Of a stretch of 64,000 nucleotides of DNA, positions 11,113-22,762 are shown in pieces. The first letter of the stretch is position 1. Each line of letters starts with the position of its first letter. Source of the DNA: Rhizomys pruinosus (Eukaryota; Chordata; Mammalia; Rodentia; Spalacidae); NCBI GenBank assembly GCA_009823505.1, contig VZQC01010433.1:94689-158688 (forward strand). The letters are read 5' to 3'. Made by a program: the position numbers and the translations under genes. The notes beneath the pieces are model-generated. The model saw nothing but the letters and a program-made list of their open reading frames with translations, was not told the DNA's origin and did no database searches.

Positions 11113-12894
11113 AAAGTGAGAAAGTATCTAGTAAACGATGGTAGGAGGTGATAGTTTGGGTCATGGTGTGTGGCATACCCGGCTCATGTTCAAAGCTCAA
11201 TCAAATCTCTTTTGACAAAGTAAAATAGAATAGAAAACGAATTTTTCCAAGAAACAGTCTGACAATAAAACTAAGGATTGCCCATTTGAAATCTTGACAT
11301 TTACCGAGCTCTGAGATTGATTTCATTTAATCTACCCTAGAATGTGTGTGAAAGAGAAGGAAATCTTGTAAAAGACCATGTTCAGTTTTATGTTTCAAAA
11401 GAAGTATTATATGAAAACATCAGCTCATTTCATCTAGCAATTTTAAAACAAAGCTTCAACTATGTTTCTGTAATAGGAAAATAGACAATATAGAACTTCA
11501 TAATCGCCTAAAACTGGCCCTGGAGCCATTCTAAACACATAAAGTTTTTTAAAACGTATGCTTTTGCTGATGCTTTTCATTTCTATGTTGTCTCCACCTC
11601 CTTCTCCTTGCCATGACCCATTCTAACTCACAGACACAAATTCTATCAAAGATTTGCTCCCAACTTTAAGTACTACCATAGTTTGTATTTAGCAGATTTG
11701 TTAGGCAATATAATTCTGAGTTCTAATTCAGCAAATTGGTGAAAAATTGCTTTCCTATAGTTCATGGAAACATAAATATCATAAGAAAAATATTAACACT
11801 ATAATTTTATTTGTACTTTTGTAAACTATACATATATTTTTGTAAACATTATCTACCATGAATAAGTAAAAAGAGGGAAAACTACAGAGCAATTTCAAAA
11901 AGACTTTAACCATGAAGGAAAGATGACCTATAGACTGAGTTGAAACCCGAAAATGAAAATTCCAATAGTGGAACTTCAGTTCCCTCCACATTTTAATTCT
12001 TTAATTTTAATTATATTTCAGCTTTCATTTTCTTCAAGATTCCTCCTTCATCTCTGATATTTCAGGCCAGGATATTTACCTCTTTATCCACTGCACTTTG
12101 AAGATCAAGAAAACCTTCACTTCCAACTGATCTTTCCTTTCCCTCTAAAAACCTACCTCTGGGAGCTATTCTGTACCCTTTCTATTCCAAGTTAAAAAAA
12201 TATGTTTTAATCTCATACACAATATCCATCTTGAGACCTGTCCTTTATAAGTACTTTATTTATGTGATTGAGTCAAAAAACTATGGTCTTAGTTAAAACA
12301 ATGGTCTTAGTTAAAGTTAAGACAATAACTTGACAACTCTCAGGTATCATTTTCATTCTTCTGAGTGAAAAACCTCATCCTTTCAGTGATTAGCATTCTT
12401 AAAACCCTGGGTGCTTTGGGGAAAACGATCATCAAGAGAAATCAGTCTTTTAGAAGGAAGACCATAATATAACACAGAAAGACAAATTCAAGGGAGATGA
12501 TGGCAGAGCTATGTATCAGTTCACACTCTCTAAGGTCAACCAAGAGTGGAGGAGGAATTTATTTGAAGGGTCTAACTGGGCTCTCAAAACGAAATAGCAA
12601 AGAAAAGAGATAAAGCTATCTAGGAACGGTAGCAAGAGCATGTCCAGTCCATGCAACCCTGGGGTATGGATCAGTCCCAACAGGGCAGATTCTGATCTTC
12701 TCAAGACTGAGATTCCCAAGGAGAAGCATCCAATTGGCTGAGCTTGGGTCATGTATTTCACCTTAGGCTGAGGAAACTAGGGCACCCTGAGTGATATCCT
12801 CAGTGATCCACAGAGGGAAACAGCTAAAAAATAGTATCAATATGAGTGGAACAACTGTAAGTAAGCAAGCTGGAAACTAAGATCTGTCTGAATA
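11113..12894. other. Unrecognised AT-rich non-coding DNA
   Basis: I see no gene. A 15-16-bp tandem repeat of 'atggtcttagttaaa' lies near 12282-12315. The block 12500-12780 has a slightly higher GC content and resembles no family I can name. Confidence 0.45.
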
Positions 12895-13640
12895 TATTTC
12901 ATTTTCTAATTATGGATGACAAATGACCACAAATATAGAAATTTAGGGAAACATATTTATTATGTCCCAGTTTCACAGGTCAAGAATATGGGAATAGCTT
13001 ACTTGGTTCTTTTGCTCAAGGTATCTCTAGAATATAACCCAGGCATCTGCTAAGGCATGCTCCCCTGTAGAGCTTTTATTAATCCAGATTGTAGAATTGA
13101 ATTCTTTCAATCCTCTGTGGTTGCAGGACAGACCTGTATCCTCATTCTCGTACTGCACTATTCTTGCTTCCTAAGACTGCCTTTCAAAGCCATGCATTTC
13201 TTTTTTTTTTTTTTTTATGTGTATGAATGTACTGTCTGCATGTAGGTTTGTGCACCCGTGTCATGCAATGCCATGGAGGTCAGAAGAGGGTGTCAGATTC
13301 CCCTGGAACTGGAGTTAAAGACAAAGACAGTTCTCAGCCACCATGTGGGTGCTGGGGATTGAGCCCGGGTCCTCTGCAAGAGCAGTCGGCGTCCTTAACC
13401 GGATGCTAGGCTATCTCTCCAGCCCCGAAAGCCATGCATTTCTGTGGTATTATCTCTCACATCACGGCAGCTTCAAGGCCAATGGAACAACCTCTCTTTG
13501 AGTCAGCGAATAGAAGACTCTCTAATGTGACATCACCAAGAGGGCAATAGCCAATCACCTTTGTCATACAATTCTTTGGCTAGCATCAAGTCATGCTCCC
13601 CATATTCATGGACAAGGGCCTAATTCATGGGGCTGCATTA
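12895..13640 (-). mobile_element. MLT1-like LTR, split by a B2 SINE
   Basis: Before the SINE, 'atttattatgtcccagtttc' with 'acaggtcaagaatatgg' resembles an antisense MLT1. After the SINE, 'gggcaatagccaatcac' and 'atggacaagggcctaattc' continue it. The B2 insertion at 13202-13427 separates the two parts. The exact subfamily and outer limits are uncertain. Confidence 0.5.
13202..13427 (-). mobile_element. B2-type SINE
   Basis: A minus-strand B2 with a T16-18 tract at the left and the head 'ctatctctccagcccc' at the right. A 16-bp perfect target duplication, aaagccatgcatttct, lies at 13186-13201 and 13428-13443. It lacks the second copy of the 18-bp unit and carries a local 'aaagac' duplication near 13317-13328. 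Confidence 0.95.
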
Positions 13641-13827
13641 CAGTTATCTGCCAAATTCTGGCTCATCATGAAAAGAGACAGTTCTGTTGCAGGCACTGAA
13701 ACATACCGCTGCAATCTTCCCAAACTTATATATCCTCTCCTAACCTCCTTGTCCACCCTCCCATGAGTCACAACTTGATGAAGTCTTAGACTGTGGTGAC
13801 CAGGGCTGTGGCTGAAGAAGGACCTAT

Positions 13828-13936
13828 AAGGTCTTCTGACCTCTGCAGCATTGCATGACACTGGTGCACAGACCTATGTGCAGATGGTACATTCAAACAC
13901 ATACAAAATAAATAAATAAAAAAAATTTTTAAAGAG
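13828..13936 (+). mobile_element. 5'-truncated B2 SINE tail
   Basis: It begins at 'gtcttctgacctctgcagc' and continues through 'gcagatggtacattc' to an A-rich AAATAAAT tail. The tRNA-like head is absent. 5' truncation is common for retroposed SINEs. Confidence 0.85.
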
Positions 13937-14459
13937 ATAGCAGATTTACTGCTCCTTTGCAGCCACGCCATTTTCATGTTTCTCTGTGTGCTATACTGCA
14001 AGATCTGAAGCCAGAGGAGAGCTATCCAAATGTGGCCATGTCTCTCTTACACATACATGCACACACACATGCAAAGAAAAGATAATAAAGAGAGATCCCT
14101 CTCAAGATTGAACAACTCTGTACCTATTTGTACTTTCTCAGGTCAATTCTCAGTAAGTCTTTGGATGGGAGAAAGAAACAACTCTCACCAAGTGAAAATT
14201 AGCAGATATTAACCTTGTTCTGGTGTTTTCTGAGCCTGGGGATTAGAAATGTGATTCATAATGATCATTCTTCTTATCATGCCCTATCATTACACATAGT
14301 ATGACGCAAGTGGCAGAAAGCAAGTATCTGATCTTGATGACAGTTAAGATTCTAAATGCTGACATTAGGTCATTTATTTGGACACCTTAAAAATCACTGT
14401 AATTTTATCATATTTAACATGCACTGTAAAGCTAAGCAACACCCCTTTATTTCACTGGC
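13937..14459. other. Unrecognised non-coding DNA
   Basis: A short ACACATACATGC stretch near 14047-14075 is the only structured part. No gene was seen. Confidence 0.45.
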
Positions 14460-14689
14460 CTTTATTTATTTATTTATTTATTTTTTATGTCTATGAATGT
14501 ACTGTCTGCATGTAGGTTTGTGCACCTGTGTCGTGCAATGCCACGGAGGTCAGAAGAGGGTGTCAGATTCCCCTGGAACTGGAGTTCTCCTGGAATTGGA
14601 GTTACAGACGGTTCTCAGCCGCCATGTGGGTGCTGGGGATAGAACCCCAGCTGTTGGCGCTCTTAACTGCTAGGCTATCTCTCCAGCCC
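14460..14689 (-). mobile_element. B2-type SINE, long subfamily with head deletion
   Basis: A TTTA-rich tail at 14461-14482 leads into a minus-strand B2 with both ~18-bp units (14572-14606). A deletion in the region of the B box (near 14641-14652) removes part of the tRNA-like head, so it is probably transcriptionally dead. Confidence 0.9.
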
Positions 14690-15042
14690 AATTTGAGCAA
14701 CAATAGAAGCATGCTATTTGTAAGCCAACACAATCCATACAACATGTCTATTAAACTGGTGAAAGTATCAGACACACTTCATATGGGATTGCAATACCAC
14801 CCCTGCTTTTTCCCAAAGCACCAGACACAGAAATAGAAGAGCCTTCACATAAAACAATGTGGAAGCTTCTTACCTTTATTTAAGTTAAAAACAGAATTAC
14901 CACCAATTAAGTGAACCCTTTGGACATATGATTAGAAGAAGTGAGGAAGAATCAGGTATCTCTATAAACTCACATTGGTTCCAACATATTTCTCATAGTT
15001 ATAAACAATTGAAATAGGCACTGACAAATGAATAAAAAAGTT
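14690..15042. other. Unrecognised non-coding DNA
   Basis: No repeat or gene was recognised. Confidence 0.4.
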
Positions 15043-15083
15043 TCCTCTCTGTCTCTCTGTCTCTGTCTCTGTCTCTCTCTCAC
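15043..15083. repeat. (CTGT/CT)n simple repeat
   Basis: A polypyrimidine run of CTCTGT and CTGTCT units, imperfect. Confidence 0.9.
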
Positions 15084-15162
15084 ATAATTATTTATCCTCA
15101 AAAATGAAGGGCATTCAAAAATTTGCTACAATTTGCTAGAGAGTTACTATGTGATTACACTT

Positions 15163-15367
15163 AAAAAACAATTATTTATTTTTACTTTATGTGTATGTAA
15201 GTTCACGCATGTCATGCAATGCCCCCAGAGCTCAAAAGAGAGAGTCTGATCCCCTGGAACTAGAGTTATGGAAGGTTGCAAGCCACCATGTGGGTGCTGG
15301 GAACCTACCCTGGGTCCTCTGCAAGAGCAGCCAGTGCTCTTAACTGCTGGAGCAGCTCTCCGTCCCC
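15163..15367 (-). mobile_element. B2-type SINE, older single-unit form
   Basis: Minus-strand B2 blocks appear in order: 'tttatgtgtatgtaag', 'cccctggaactagagttatg', 'gccaccatgtgggtgctgg' and 'agtgctcttaactgc'. It has only one copy of the ~18-bp unit and is more diverged than the long subfamily. Confidence 0.88.
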
Positions 15368-15462
15368 ACACAATTCCACTTTTATGACGTTTCCTGCGTA
15401 GTCCAAATCAGAGAGGCATTAGAATGTTGGTCATCTGGAGCTGGCATACTATAATGGGAGAG

Positions 15463-15816
15463 TGCCAAATCTTGAGTGTCTCACAATGCCTATCTGTTAA
15501 ATACGTGGTTCCATGATGGTACTCCTGTGAATGGTAGAACCTTTAGAAGGAGGCATTGTGGGGGTCCACAGACCACCGGTAAGGTGCCCCTGAAGGAGAT
15601 GATGGGACCCTACTCTCTTTTCCTTTCCCTCTTTGCTCCTGCTCATGAGGTGAGGCACTCTTTTGTGCCACTCTACTGCTGCTGATGGCCACCTTACGTC
15701 AAGATCAAAGCACTGGGGGACAGCCACAGACAAGAACCTCCACAGCCATGCTAAGCTAAGCTAAGCTAAGCTAAGCTACTCATCTCAAGTTGCTGTAGCG
15801 ATGGGAAGATAATACA
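15463..15816 (+). mobile_element. 5' LTR of a MaLR element
   Basis: The order fits MST/MT-type MaLR LTRs: 'aatggtagaaccttt', 'ccctgaaggagatgatggg', 'catgaggtgaggcactc', ending '...gggaagataataca'. It starts TG and ends CA. A five-unit AGCTA repeat at ~15750-15778 lies in its 3' third. It pairs with the related LTR at 17134-17450. Confidence 0.75.
15750..15778. repeat. (AGCTA)n pentanucleotide repeat
   Basis: Five perfect pentamer units inside the MaLR 5' LTR. The unit is AluI-rich (AGCT). It is absent from the partner 3' LTR, so it arose after insertion. Confidence 0.97.
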
Positions 15817-17133
15817 GAAAGTTAGTTCCCAGGAGTGGTGCAGTTTTGCTGTTAGTGTATACTTTGCCATATGGAAGTCTGTGAAATCACTTTAGAGAAC
15901 TTTGGAAGATTCTGGAGGAGCAAGCTAGAAAAAGCTTAAACCGTTATGAGCAGAATTTACTGGGCAATTCCACTGGAAGCTCCGAGGACCAGAAGATGCC
16001 AACAGAACAGTGTGCCAGTAGAAGTGAGGCTGGTGAGGAGACAGGGACATGTAGAACCATACCTTGTCCAAGTTCTGATAATTCAGAACTAGTTCATTGG
16101 GCAGAGATTTCAAAGCAGAACAACATCCCAGATGTGATGTGGGTGATACTAGATGCTCTACACATTTACAGTGAGAACCAAAAGCAAAGAGGAGAGACAA
16201 AAACGGAGAAATTAATAATTTAGGGAGAAAATATTTATGTGTAAAGATTCATCCAAAGACCAGAGAACTGTTCACGTTGATAAGGAAGTCAAGTATGGCT
16301 CAGAGACTGTAGGAAAGATGCTTTGAGAGGCCCTCAGAAATCTCAAAGTTCACAAACATTACAGGCTAAAAGATAAAAATACAGATTTGTTTCAAAGACT
16401 TTCCAGGAGAGAGTGTTTATAGAAAAGATCTCAGAAGCATCATGTTCACCCCAAGCCACTAGAGATGCACATTCAACACACAAAGCACTCAGAAACTATA
16501 GCAGCTGGGCTTCAAGTGAGTCCACACACAGCTTACACAGATGTTGACAGCACCCACATGACACCGATCCTCCAGGCATGAAGAATTTAGGAACTGTAAA
16601 AGCTAGGATGAGTTCGCCAAGATTCGAAAGAAGACTGTGAGGCCTGGAAGTGCGCTATGTGGTCAAAATTCTTGCAACTAGCTCCTAACAGGGTACTAAC
16701 GCTTCCGGCAAGGGAAGCTGTAGACGGTACAAAACCTGCTTGAGAGAACAATTATACGACCTCAAGCAGCCAGGACCTGGAGAGCCCAGCTCCTATCTCT
16801 GCATATCTCATCTGCCAGACACGGGGCTTTACAATATCATAGTTATGCTAATGGATTTGTCTTATTTTGGTTTGATCCCTCCTTAGTCCTTTCATGTTCT
16901 GTCTTTCTGGAATACAAAGGTTTACTTTGTATCTGTTCTAGCACGTTACCTCAGAATGATTATAATTCCTTTGGTGTTTACATGGGCTCTGTTTGAGTTT
17001 ATCTTTATCATTGAAAAGGAATTTGGATAGACATAAAAGTCATAGTAAACACTTAATAGAGGACTCTGGACAATAGAATGAATATGCTTTTTACTGCGAA
17101 ATGTATCTAAACCTTAGGGGTTCGGTGGCAAAA
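15817..17133 (+). mobile_element. MaLR internal region
   Basis: Immediately after the LTR, 'aggagtggtgcagttttgct', then 'aagattctggaggagcaag' and 'ctagaaaaagcttaaac' match the start of MST/THE-type internal DNA. MaLR internal regions normally lack retroviral genes, and none is visible here. The length, about 1.3 kb, is close to what this group usually has. Confidence 0.65.
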
Positions 17134-17450
17134 TGCTATGCTTTGGTCTTGAAAGTCTTCAAAGGCCCATGTGTTAAAAGGTTGATCCAAGGGTGGTTCT
17201 ATTAAGATGTGGTAGAACTTCGATGAGATAGGTAGGGTGATGAAGGAGGTTGTGAGTCCCTGTCTCTTCTTTCTCATTTTCAAGACCTGGCTCATGAGGC
17301 TCATGAGGCTAGCAGTTCGTTTTGCCATGTGCCTTTCCTTTGAGATGTGCTGGCTCACCACAAACTTAAATAAAGGCTAAATGACTTTGCACTGTACTAT
17401 TCAAAATAAAGCTCAGGCATTTCACTATAGTAATGGAAAGCTGGTTAACA
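17134..17450 (+). mobile_element. 3' LTR of the same MaLR element
   Basis: It starts 'tgctatgctttggtcttga', followed by 'aaggcccatgtgttaaaa' and 'tggtagaacttcgatgag', carries an AATAAA at ~17370 and ends 'aaagctggttaaca'. It is in the same orientation as the 5' LTR and shares its block order. A short 'ctcatgagg' tandem duplication occurs near 17291-17310. Confidence 0.75.
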
Positions 17451-17971
17451 TGGGGGCATTGACATTAAAACGCTAGTGTTTCTATGTGGATGGTAGAAAA
17501 TAGTTCTAGAGAAGAGAACAGGGGTATTGATTGCATGATAATAGGAATGCACTTGATATCGAAGAAGTTTGCACATTGGTCTCATTAGAACTGGCTCTCC
17601 ACTCTCCAGAGGCAAATTTCCAACTCGAATGCAACTCAAAGCTACTGGTGGACAAGCATGAGACCATGCTGTGAGTCTGAACTATATGTGCCTCTTGCCC
17701 AAAGAAAATCAAGATTCATGTTACACATTTGTATTTTCTTCAGTTGCATGCATTCCCTCAAGGGCAAGAATACACTATTGCATCATTGTCCAGTTTTTAT
17801 TTTGATATGGAAATGTAGCCCACCATGCATAAGTAACTTTCTATGAGGCCAGTGGAGTCTCTTCAAACAAATTCTGTGTCTTTACCCTGATTGTATAAGT
17901 CTTCTTGATTGTCTACCTCATCTTCTGTCACTCCTCACTCAGCAACCAGCCAGGGTAGAGTCGCATGTAAT
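17451..17971. other. Unrecognised non-coding DNA
   Basis: Overlapping short open frames on both strands match nothing known. No repeat was recognised. Confidence 0.4.
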
Positions 17972-17985
17972 AGAAATTATTCATT

Positions 17986-18148
17986 GCTGGGCGTGGTGGC
18001 ACGCGCCTTTAATCCTAGCCTTTAATCCTTGGGAGGCAGAGGCTGGCGGATCTTTGTGAGTTCAAGGCCAGTCTGGTCTACAGAGTGAATAAAGACAGCT
18101 GGAGCTACAGGGAGACCCTGTCTCAAAAAGAAAAAAAAAAAAAAAAAA
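17986..18148 (+). mobile_element. B1 SINE with head duplication
   Basis: A young-looking B1 ('gctgggcgtggtggcacgcg') with an A18 tail and target duplication agaaattattcatt/agaaattactcatt at 17972-17985 and 18149-18162. A 14-bp stretch, cctttaatcctagc, is partly repeated in tandem (~18006-18029). Confidence 0.95.
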
Positions 18149-18162
18149 AGAAATTACTCATT

Positions 18163-19320
18163 AATTGAAGGGCAATAATTTTGATCCTTCCCTCCCACAC
18201 GAGACTTTATTCAGCTTGGAATTCCAACGTTGAGCACAGGACACCCAACAGGCCCTTGATAAAAGTCAGCTAAACCATGAATGAAGAAAGCAAGAAGGGA
18301 AACACATATCTGTTTCATTGCTTCATATGAAATAACTCAGATCAATACGAGTCCTTCCTGGCCATAAGAGCCCAAGGGTATCAGCAACAGAAGCTCCAAG
18401 AACACAGGCTATTATCCAGAAGAAAATTAGATGACAGCATGTGAAAGGTTCGCTTTTTCTCTCAGGCCACTGGAATGTCATTTCTCCTGCTTCGAGTTCT
18501 TCGGAAGGACAACCACATAGCAATCCAATCCTTAACTATGCTTATGTTCTGGGCATACTGTCAATGCAATGTCTTTCAGCGCTTGACCCCCCTGTCATTG
18601 CAGCCTGTGCATCCCGCCTCAGTTCCCCAGGCTTGTAAATTTAAAACACCTCTCAGGACATGAGAAGTTTGCTTTTGGGAACAGTATTATTCATGTGAAG
18701 TTCTTTGGAGAATTTCGATATATTTAATTTAAACAACTGGTCAATCTTTCTGAATATTTTAGTTTTCCAATTTTTTTTTCCTCCAAGTAGATCAGCTGCA
18801 GGCTTTCTTGCATGCATTTAGCAAGCAACTGTGCATATTTATGCAAATATCCAGTCATATTGGGCTCATAGCATTTTGCGCTAAGCTTTTGGTAAAATTC
18901 ATTTTCTTTGTTCAGCTGGTTTTCTTAATCCCCATCCTTGCCATTGTGAATTCTGCCATTTATTTCACAGTCTCTGCCTCTACAAATGACATATCCCATT
19001 TTGTCTGCAGTCCTCCATTATTTCTTGAGCACAATCAGGTAGAGAAGGTCTGTGGTCTCATCTCTTCAGCTTCCTACCTCTTCCACAATAAGCACTGTCA
19101 GCAAGGCTTCAAAAGTAACTGATGGGACAATCTGCATCCTGTGCAGCTGCTTCCTGAGAAGATATCTAGGTAATTAAAGTCCCCCCATGTGTCCAGGTCT
19201 TCTTACTTGACTACTGTAGCTATGAAAGTAGTATTCTATCCACCTTCACTAAGGTGCCAGAAGATTGACCCACTGAAGTCCTCACTCTGAACATCCTGGA
19301 ATCCATCATTGTTTTTAATC
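18163..19320. other. Unrecognised, possibly single-copy DNA
   Basis: No transposon signature was seen. It includes a perfect octamer ATGCAAAT at 18841-18848 preceded by 'gcatattt', and a 104-codon plus-strand frame at 18808-19122 without family resemblance. Only a cross-species comparison would show whether any part is conserved. Confidence 0.45.
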
Positions 19321-19324
19321 CAGG

Positions 19325-19480
19325 TATGATTTATATCAGACACCAGAACGTTTTCACTGTGAAGGGCAAGATAATAAATATTTTAGACTTTGTGAGCCAG
19401 ATGGTCTCTGTCAAAACTACTCAGCTCTCCTGTTGCAGGAGGCAAACAGCCATAGATAATACATAAATGAATGGGTGGTT
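19325..19480 (+). mobile_element. hAT-type DNA transposon fossil (MER20-like)
   Basis: 'aataaatattttagactttg', 'gagccagatggtctctgtc' and 'aaaactactcagctctcctg' followed by 'gcaaacagccatagataata' give the block order of a mammal-wide non-autonomous hAT-Charlie element. I believe this is MER20, but the name is not certain. A second relic lies at 54125-54295. Confidence 0.7.
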
Positions 19481-20060
19481 TGACTTCCTGGGCAGCTCCG
19501 GCACATGGGCACAGAGATGAATGTGGCTGTCGTGCATCTATGTCATTACTTCGCTGCTCTCTACTGTGCAGCAGAGAATTCTGGGGTGGGGTTCAGGTTC
19601 GGTGGCTCTCCAGTAGTATGATCTGGGGTGAATATTCAATATCCCTGACATGCAATTTCCTTCATTGCACTATCAGTCTAGTAGGACACAGAAGAGGCAG
19701 AAAAAAGATAAAATCATTGCTTCCTTTGAGAATGTGAGAAGCCGTACAAAGGCTGCCCCTATAGTTGTATCATCTGAATTGTCTCCTCATAAAAATGTCA
19801 CTGGCTCGATATTTAGGTAACAGATATAATATGGTCACTAAAAGAGAGGATTTTTAAGAGAATGACTTGGTGGAATCAGTAAGAGATGCTAATGCTCTTA
19901 ATTAGACAGCTAGGAATTAAAATAGAGAAGAAATGGATGCTACCAGTATCTAGAGAACAGGTAGCAAAGGGAAACATGGTCAGGATAGTTGTCAACAGAT
20001 ACAGAACAAAGTCATCTACATGAGCTATAGGAATTGTGGCACACACATAAGAAATGTAGA
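19481..20060. other. Unrecognised non-coding DNA
   Basis: No confident repeat or gene was recognised. Confidence 0.4.
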
Positions 20061-20064
20061 AGAA

Positions 20065-20185
20065 AGCTAAGCATGATGGCATACACCTGTAATCCCAGCA
20101 CTTGAAAACCTGAAACAGGAGAATCACAAGTATCAGAGCAGTCTGCAATGCATATCAAGATGCTGGCACGGAGACAAAAAGAAAA
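20065..20185 (+). mobile_element. Old B1-like SINE
   Basis: 'aagcatgatggcatacacct' then 'gtaatcccagcacttg' is a B1 head. The rest is strongly diverged, ending in an A/G-rich tail. It is probably a proto-B1 or early B1 relic. Confidence 0.7.
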
Positions 20186-21379
20186 GAGAACATACAGGAT
20201 ATTTAAACAAAAACAAAATCAACCCACGCAGTCATATTACTTATAATGTTCTACAAGTTACTAAATTTCATACAGAGCTTCTTTCTTACTCTATTAATGC
20301 TTGCCAAACTACAAGAAAAATAAATGTAACAACAGAAACAATAAAGACAAAAGTCCAGTATTAGCCATCTTGGAATCTCAGGCGTTACAGTGTCTAATCT
20401 TTACCTAAAATCTAAGATCTTAGTAATATCACCATGAAATCGCAGATAGACACTAGAAAACACAAAGAGGTCGTTGGCTTACCTAAGAATTGCATACCTA
20501 AGAAATGTGGGGCTAGGATTAAATCCTAAGGATAGTGTGTTTGGTTCAAAGTCTGTCCTCCTAACCACCACCCTCCCCTGCTTTCCAGTAAGTCACTGAT
20601 AAAAAGAGCTTAGTCTCAAGAGTCCATAAGTTTTGCCAACTTAATTCTGAATTCCCTGGCAGTGGCATCTGGCCACCAATTAGCTCACAGAGGCAGACAA
20701 TTCTACAGGCTGCTATTTGTTCTGTAACTCTCACTATTCAGTCAAATCTCCAAATTTTACAACATTAAAAAAAAAAAAAAACTCTTGTCAATACTAGGAA
20801 AACAGATTACCTTAGTTCAGTGTTTCATAAAAACAGAAAGTAGAAACTAAGATGTAAGAATCTATAGGAAGTTTCAATTCCCTCTCTCCCAATGTAGTAA
20901 ATGAGTCTTCAGTCAGTGAAATGCCAGTTCCAGAAGCACTTGGTGAGATGGATGCATTCCTGCAGCATGGACTATTTTGACTTATCACCAAGTCAGCTCT
21001 GGTCCCAGAAAAACTGATGGGAACAATCATGGAGAAAAGCGTGTTGCATGTTCAAAAAAATATGCATCATCAAGAATTATGTACTGCTTTAAGTTCGTGA
21101 AAATGGAAATTAAAGATTTACAACTCTTGAGGCTTTCCAAATATCTGTTTGCAAAGCTGCTTTTAGCTAAATTAGTAGGGCTTGAGAACAAATGGTAGGG
21201 TTCTTTTCAACTATCAATTGGTTACATGTCAGCTCTGCTTTCTAAAACTAAATTACTTTTTGAAAAATAGAATTAAACATACTGTCCAAAAGTTTAAATA
21301 TAATTTATTTTATATGCTTGCTTGTTTTTAATGTCATAAAGTGAAAAAAGTATATTAGAGAAGGTGGAGGTCAGAAAGG
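20186..21379. other. Unrecognised non-coding DNA
   Basis: An A14-15 run at 20766-20780 is the only obvious simple repeat. No gene was recognised. Confidence 0.4.
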
Positions 21380-21389
21380 GAAATGTTCT

Positions 21390-21561
21390 TTTTTTTTTTT
21401 TTTTGGTCTTTTCAAAACAGGGTCTCCCTGTGGCCCCCAGCTGTCCTGGAACTCGCTCTGTAGACCAGCTGGCCTTGAACTCACAAAGATCTGCCTGCCT
21501 CTGCCTCCTGAGTGCTAGGATTAAAGACATGCACAACAACGCCTGGCAATGGACTGGCAAT
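21390..21561 (-). mobile_element. B1 SINE
   Basis: A minus-strand B1 from a T16 tract to 'acgcctggcaatgg', flanked by ggaaatgttc at 21380-21389 and 21562-21571. A short 'actggcaatgg' duplication lies at its right end. It is arranged head-to-head with the next B1. Confidence 0.94.
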
Positions 21562-21616
21562 GGAAATGTTCCTATTTTATGTTTATGTAAAATTCCAGTA
21601 TAAGAATGCAAACCCA

Positions 21617-21780
21617 GCCTGGCGTGGTGGCACACACCTTTAATCCTAGCACTTGGGAGGCAGAGGCAGGCAGATCTTTGTGAGTTCAAGGCCAGCCCAG
21701 TCTACAGAGCGAGTTCCAGGACAGCTGGGGCTACAGGGAGACCCTGTCTCGAAAAAACCAAAAAAAAAAAAAAAAAAAAA
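21617..21780 (+). mobile_element. B1 SINE, young
   Basis: A full-length plus-strand B1 with an A20+ tail. It is flanked by a 14-15-bp target duplication, agaatgcaaaccca, immediately before 21617 and at 21781-21794. It is inverted relative to the B1 only ~56 bp away. Confidence 0.97.
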
Positions 21781-21794
21781 AGAATGCAAACCCA

Positions 21795-22588
21795 AGAAAG
21801 GTTTCAGGCTATATCAGCTGCTTAAAAACAAAAGTAAAAAAAAGGTTTTAAAATGTTATATATATAAGACAATTTACATTAATACATATATAAAGAGGCT
21901 TATATAGATGTGCTATGTTACTTATTATACATGGAAATCATGTACCAGATAACACACAATATGTATATGTATAGGTATAGGTATATGTGTAATAACAAGT
22001 TTCAAATAAATGTTGCCAGTTGTTAAGTGTTAAATGATATATATTATAAATAAACTATATAATATAATATACAGTTATATATTTGCTATATCAAATATAT
22101 AAGCACTCTAAGATGGCATTTAGCTTATCCGAAGAGCTATTTATTGTGCATATTAGATGTATCTGGGTTGTACTTTGTGATACAGATGTAAATGGGAAGG
22201 AACCAAGATGTCTCCTCTCAAGGACCTAAGACTCCAACAGACAAAATTCAAGGACCACAGGTTTGAGAGCTGCAGCTACCAGGAAAGTTCAGGCTGGGAG
22301 AGGACCTCAAAGGACAAATACTTAGCTTTCCCAGAGAGGTTCTGGCTGAACCCATCCAAGCATAATTTCTTCTAGCTAGTACTATGGCAGAGTGCCAGGA
22401 AAATGGAACATGGTATGCACCCTCCTGTTATTATAATAAACCATCTCAGAATGATGTATCCAACTCAATAAACAGTGCTTTAGTCCTCTTATATAGACTA
22501 GGCCTTCACTATATATTCAATAGCAAAAGCATATAGAGAAAACAATAATTTTCCTATTGAGGCTATTCAAAAGTTCTCTTCATACCTA
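21795..22588. other. Very AT-rich non-coding DNA
   Basis: Irregular TATA and 'ataggtataggtata' motifs occupy ~21855-22100. 22190-22480 is of ordinary composition with no recognised repeat. Confidence 0.5.
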
Positions 22589-22605
22589 TGTGAAATATTC
22601 ATTTT

Positions 22606-22762
22606 TTATTTTATTTTATTTTTTGGTTTCGAAACAGGGTCTCCCTGTAGCCTCAGCTATCCTGGAACTCACTATGTAGACCAGGCTGGCTTTGAACTCA
22701 GAAATCCACCTGCCTTTGCCTCCCAAGTGCTGGGATTAAAGGCATGTGCCACCATGCCTGGC
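22606..22762 (-). mobile_element. B1 SINE
   Basis: A minus-strand B1 with a TTTTA-rich tail at the left. It is flanked by a perfect 17-bp target duplication, tgtgaaatattcatttt, at 22589-22605 and 22763-22779. Confidence 0.97.

Noticed and set aside
18808..19122. 104-codon plus-strand frame with hydrophobic stretches
   Set aside because: Hydrophobic content follows from T-rich DNA. No splice sites, signal or family resemblance supports it.
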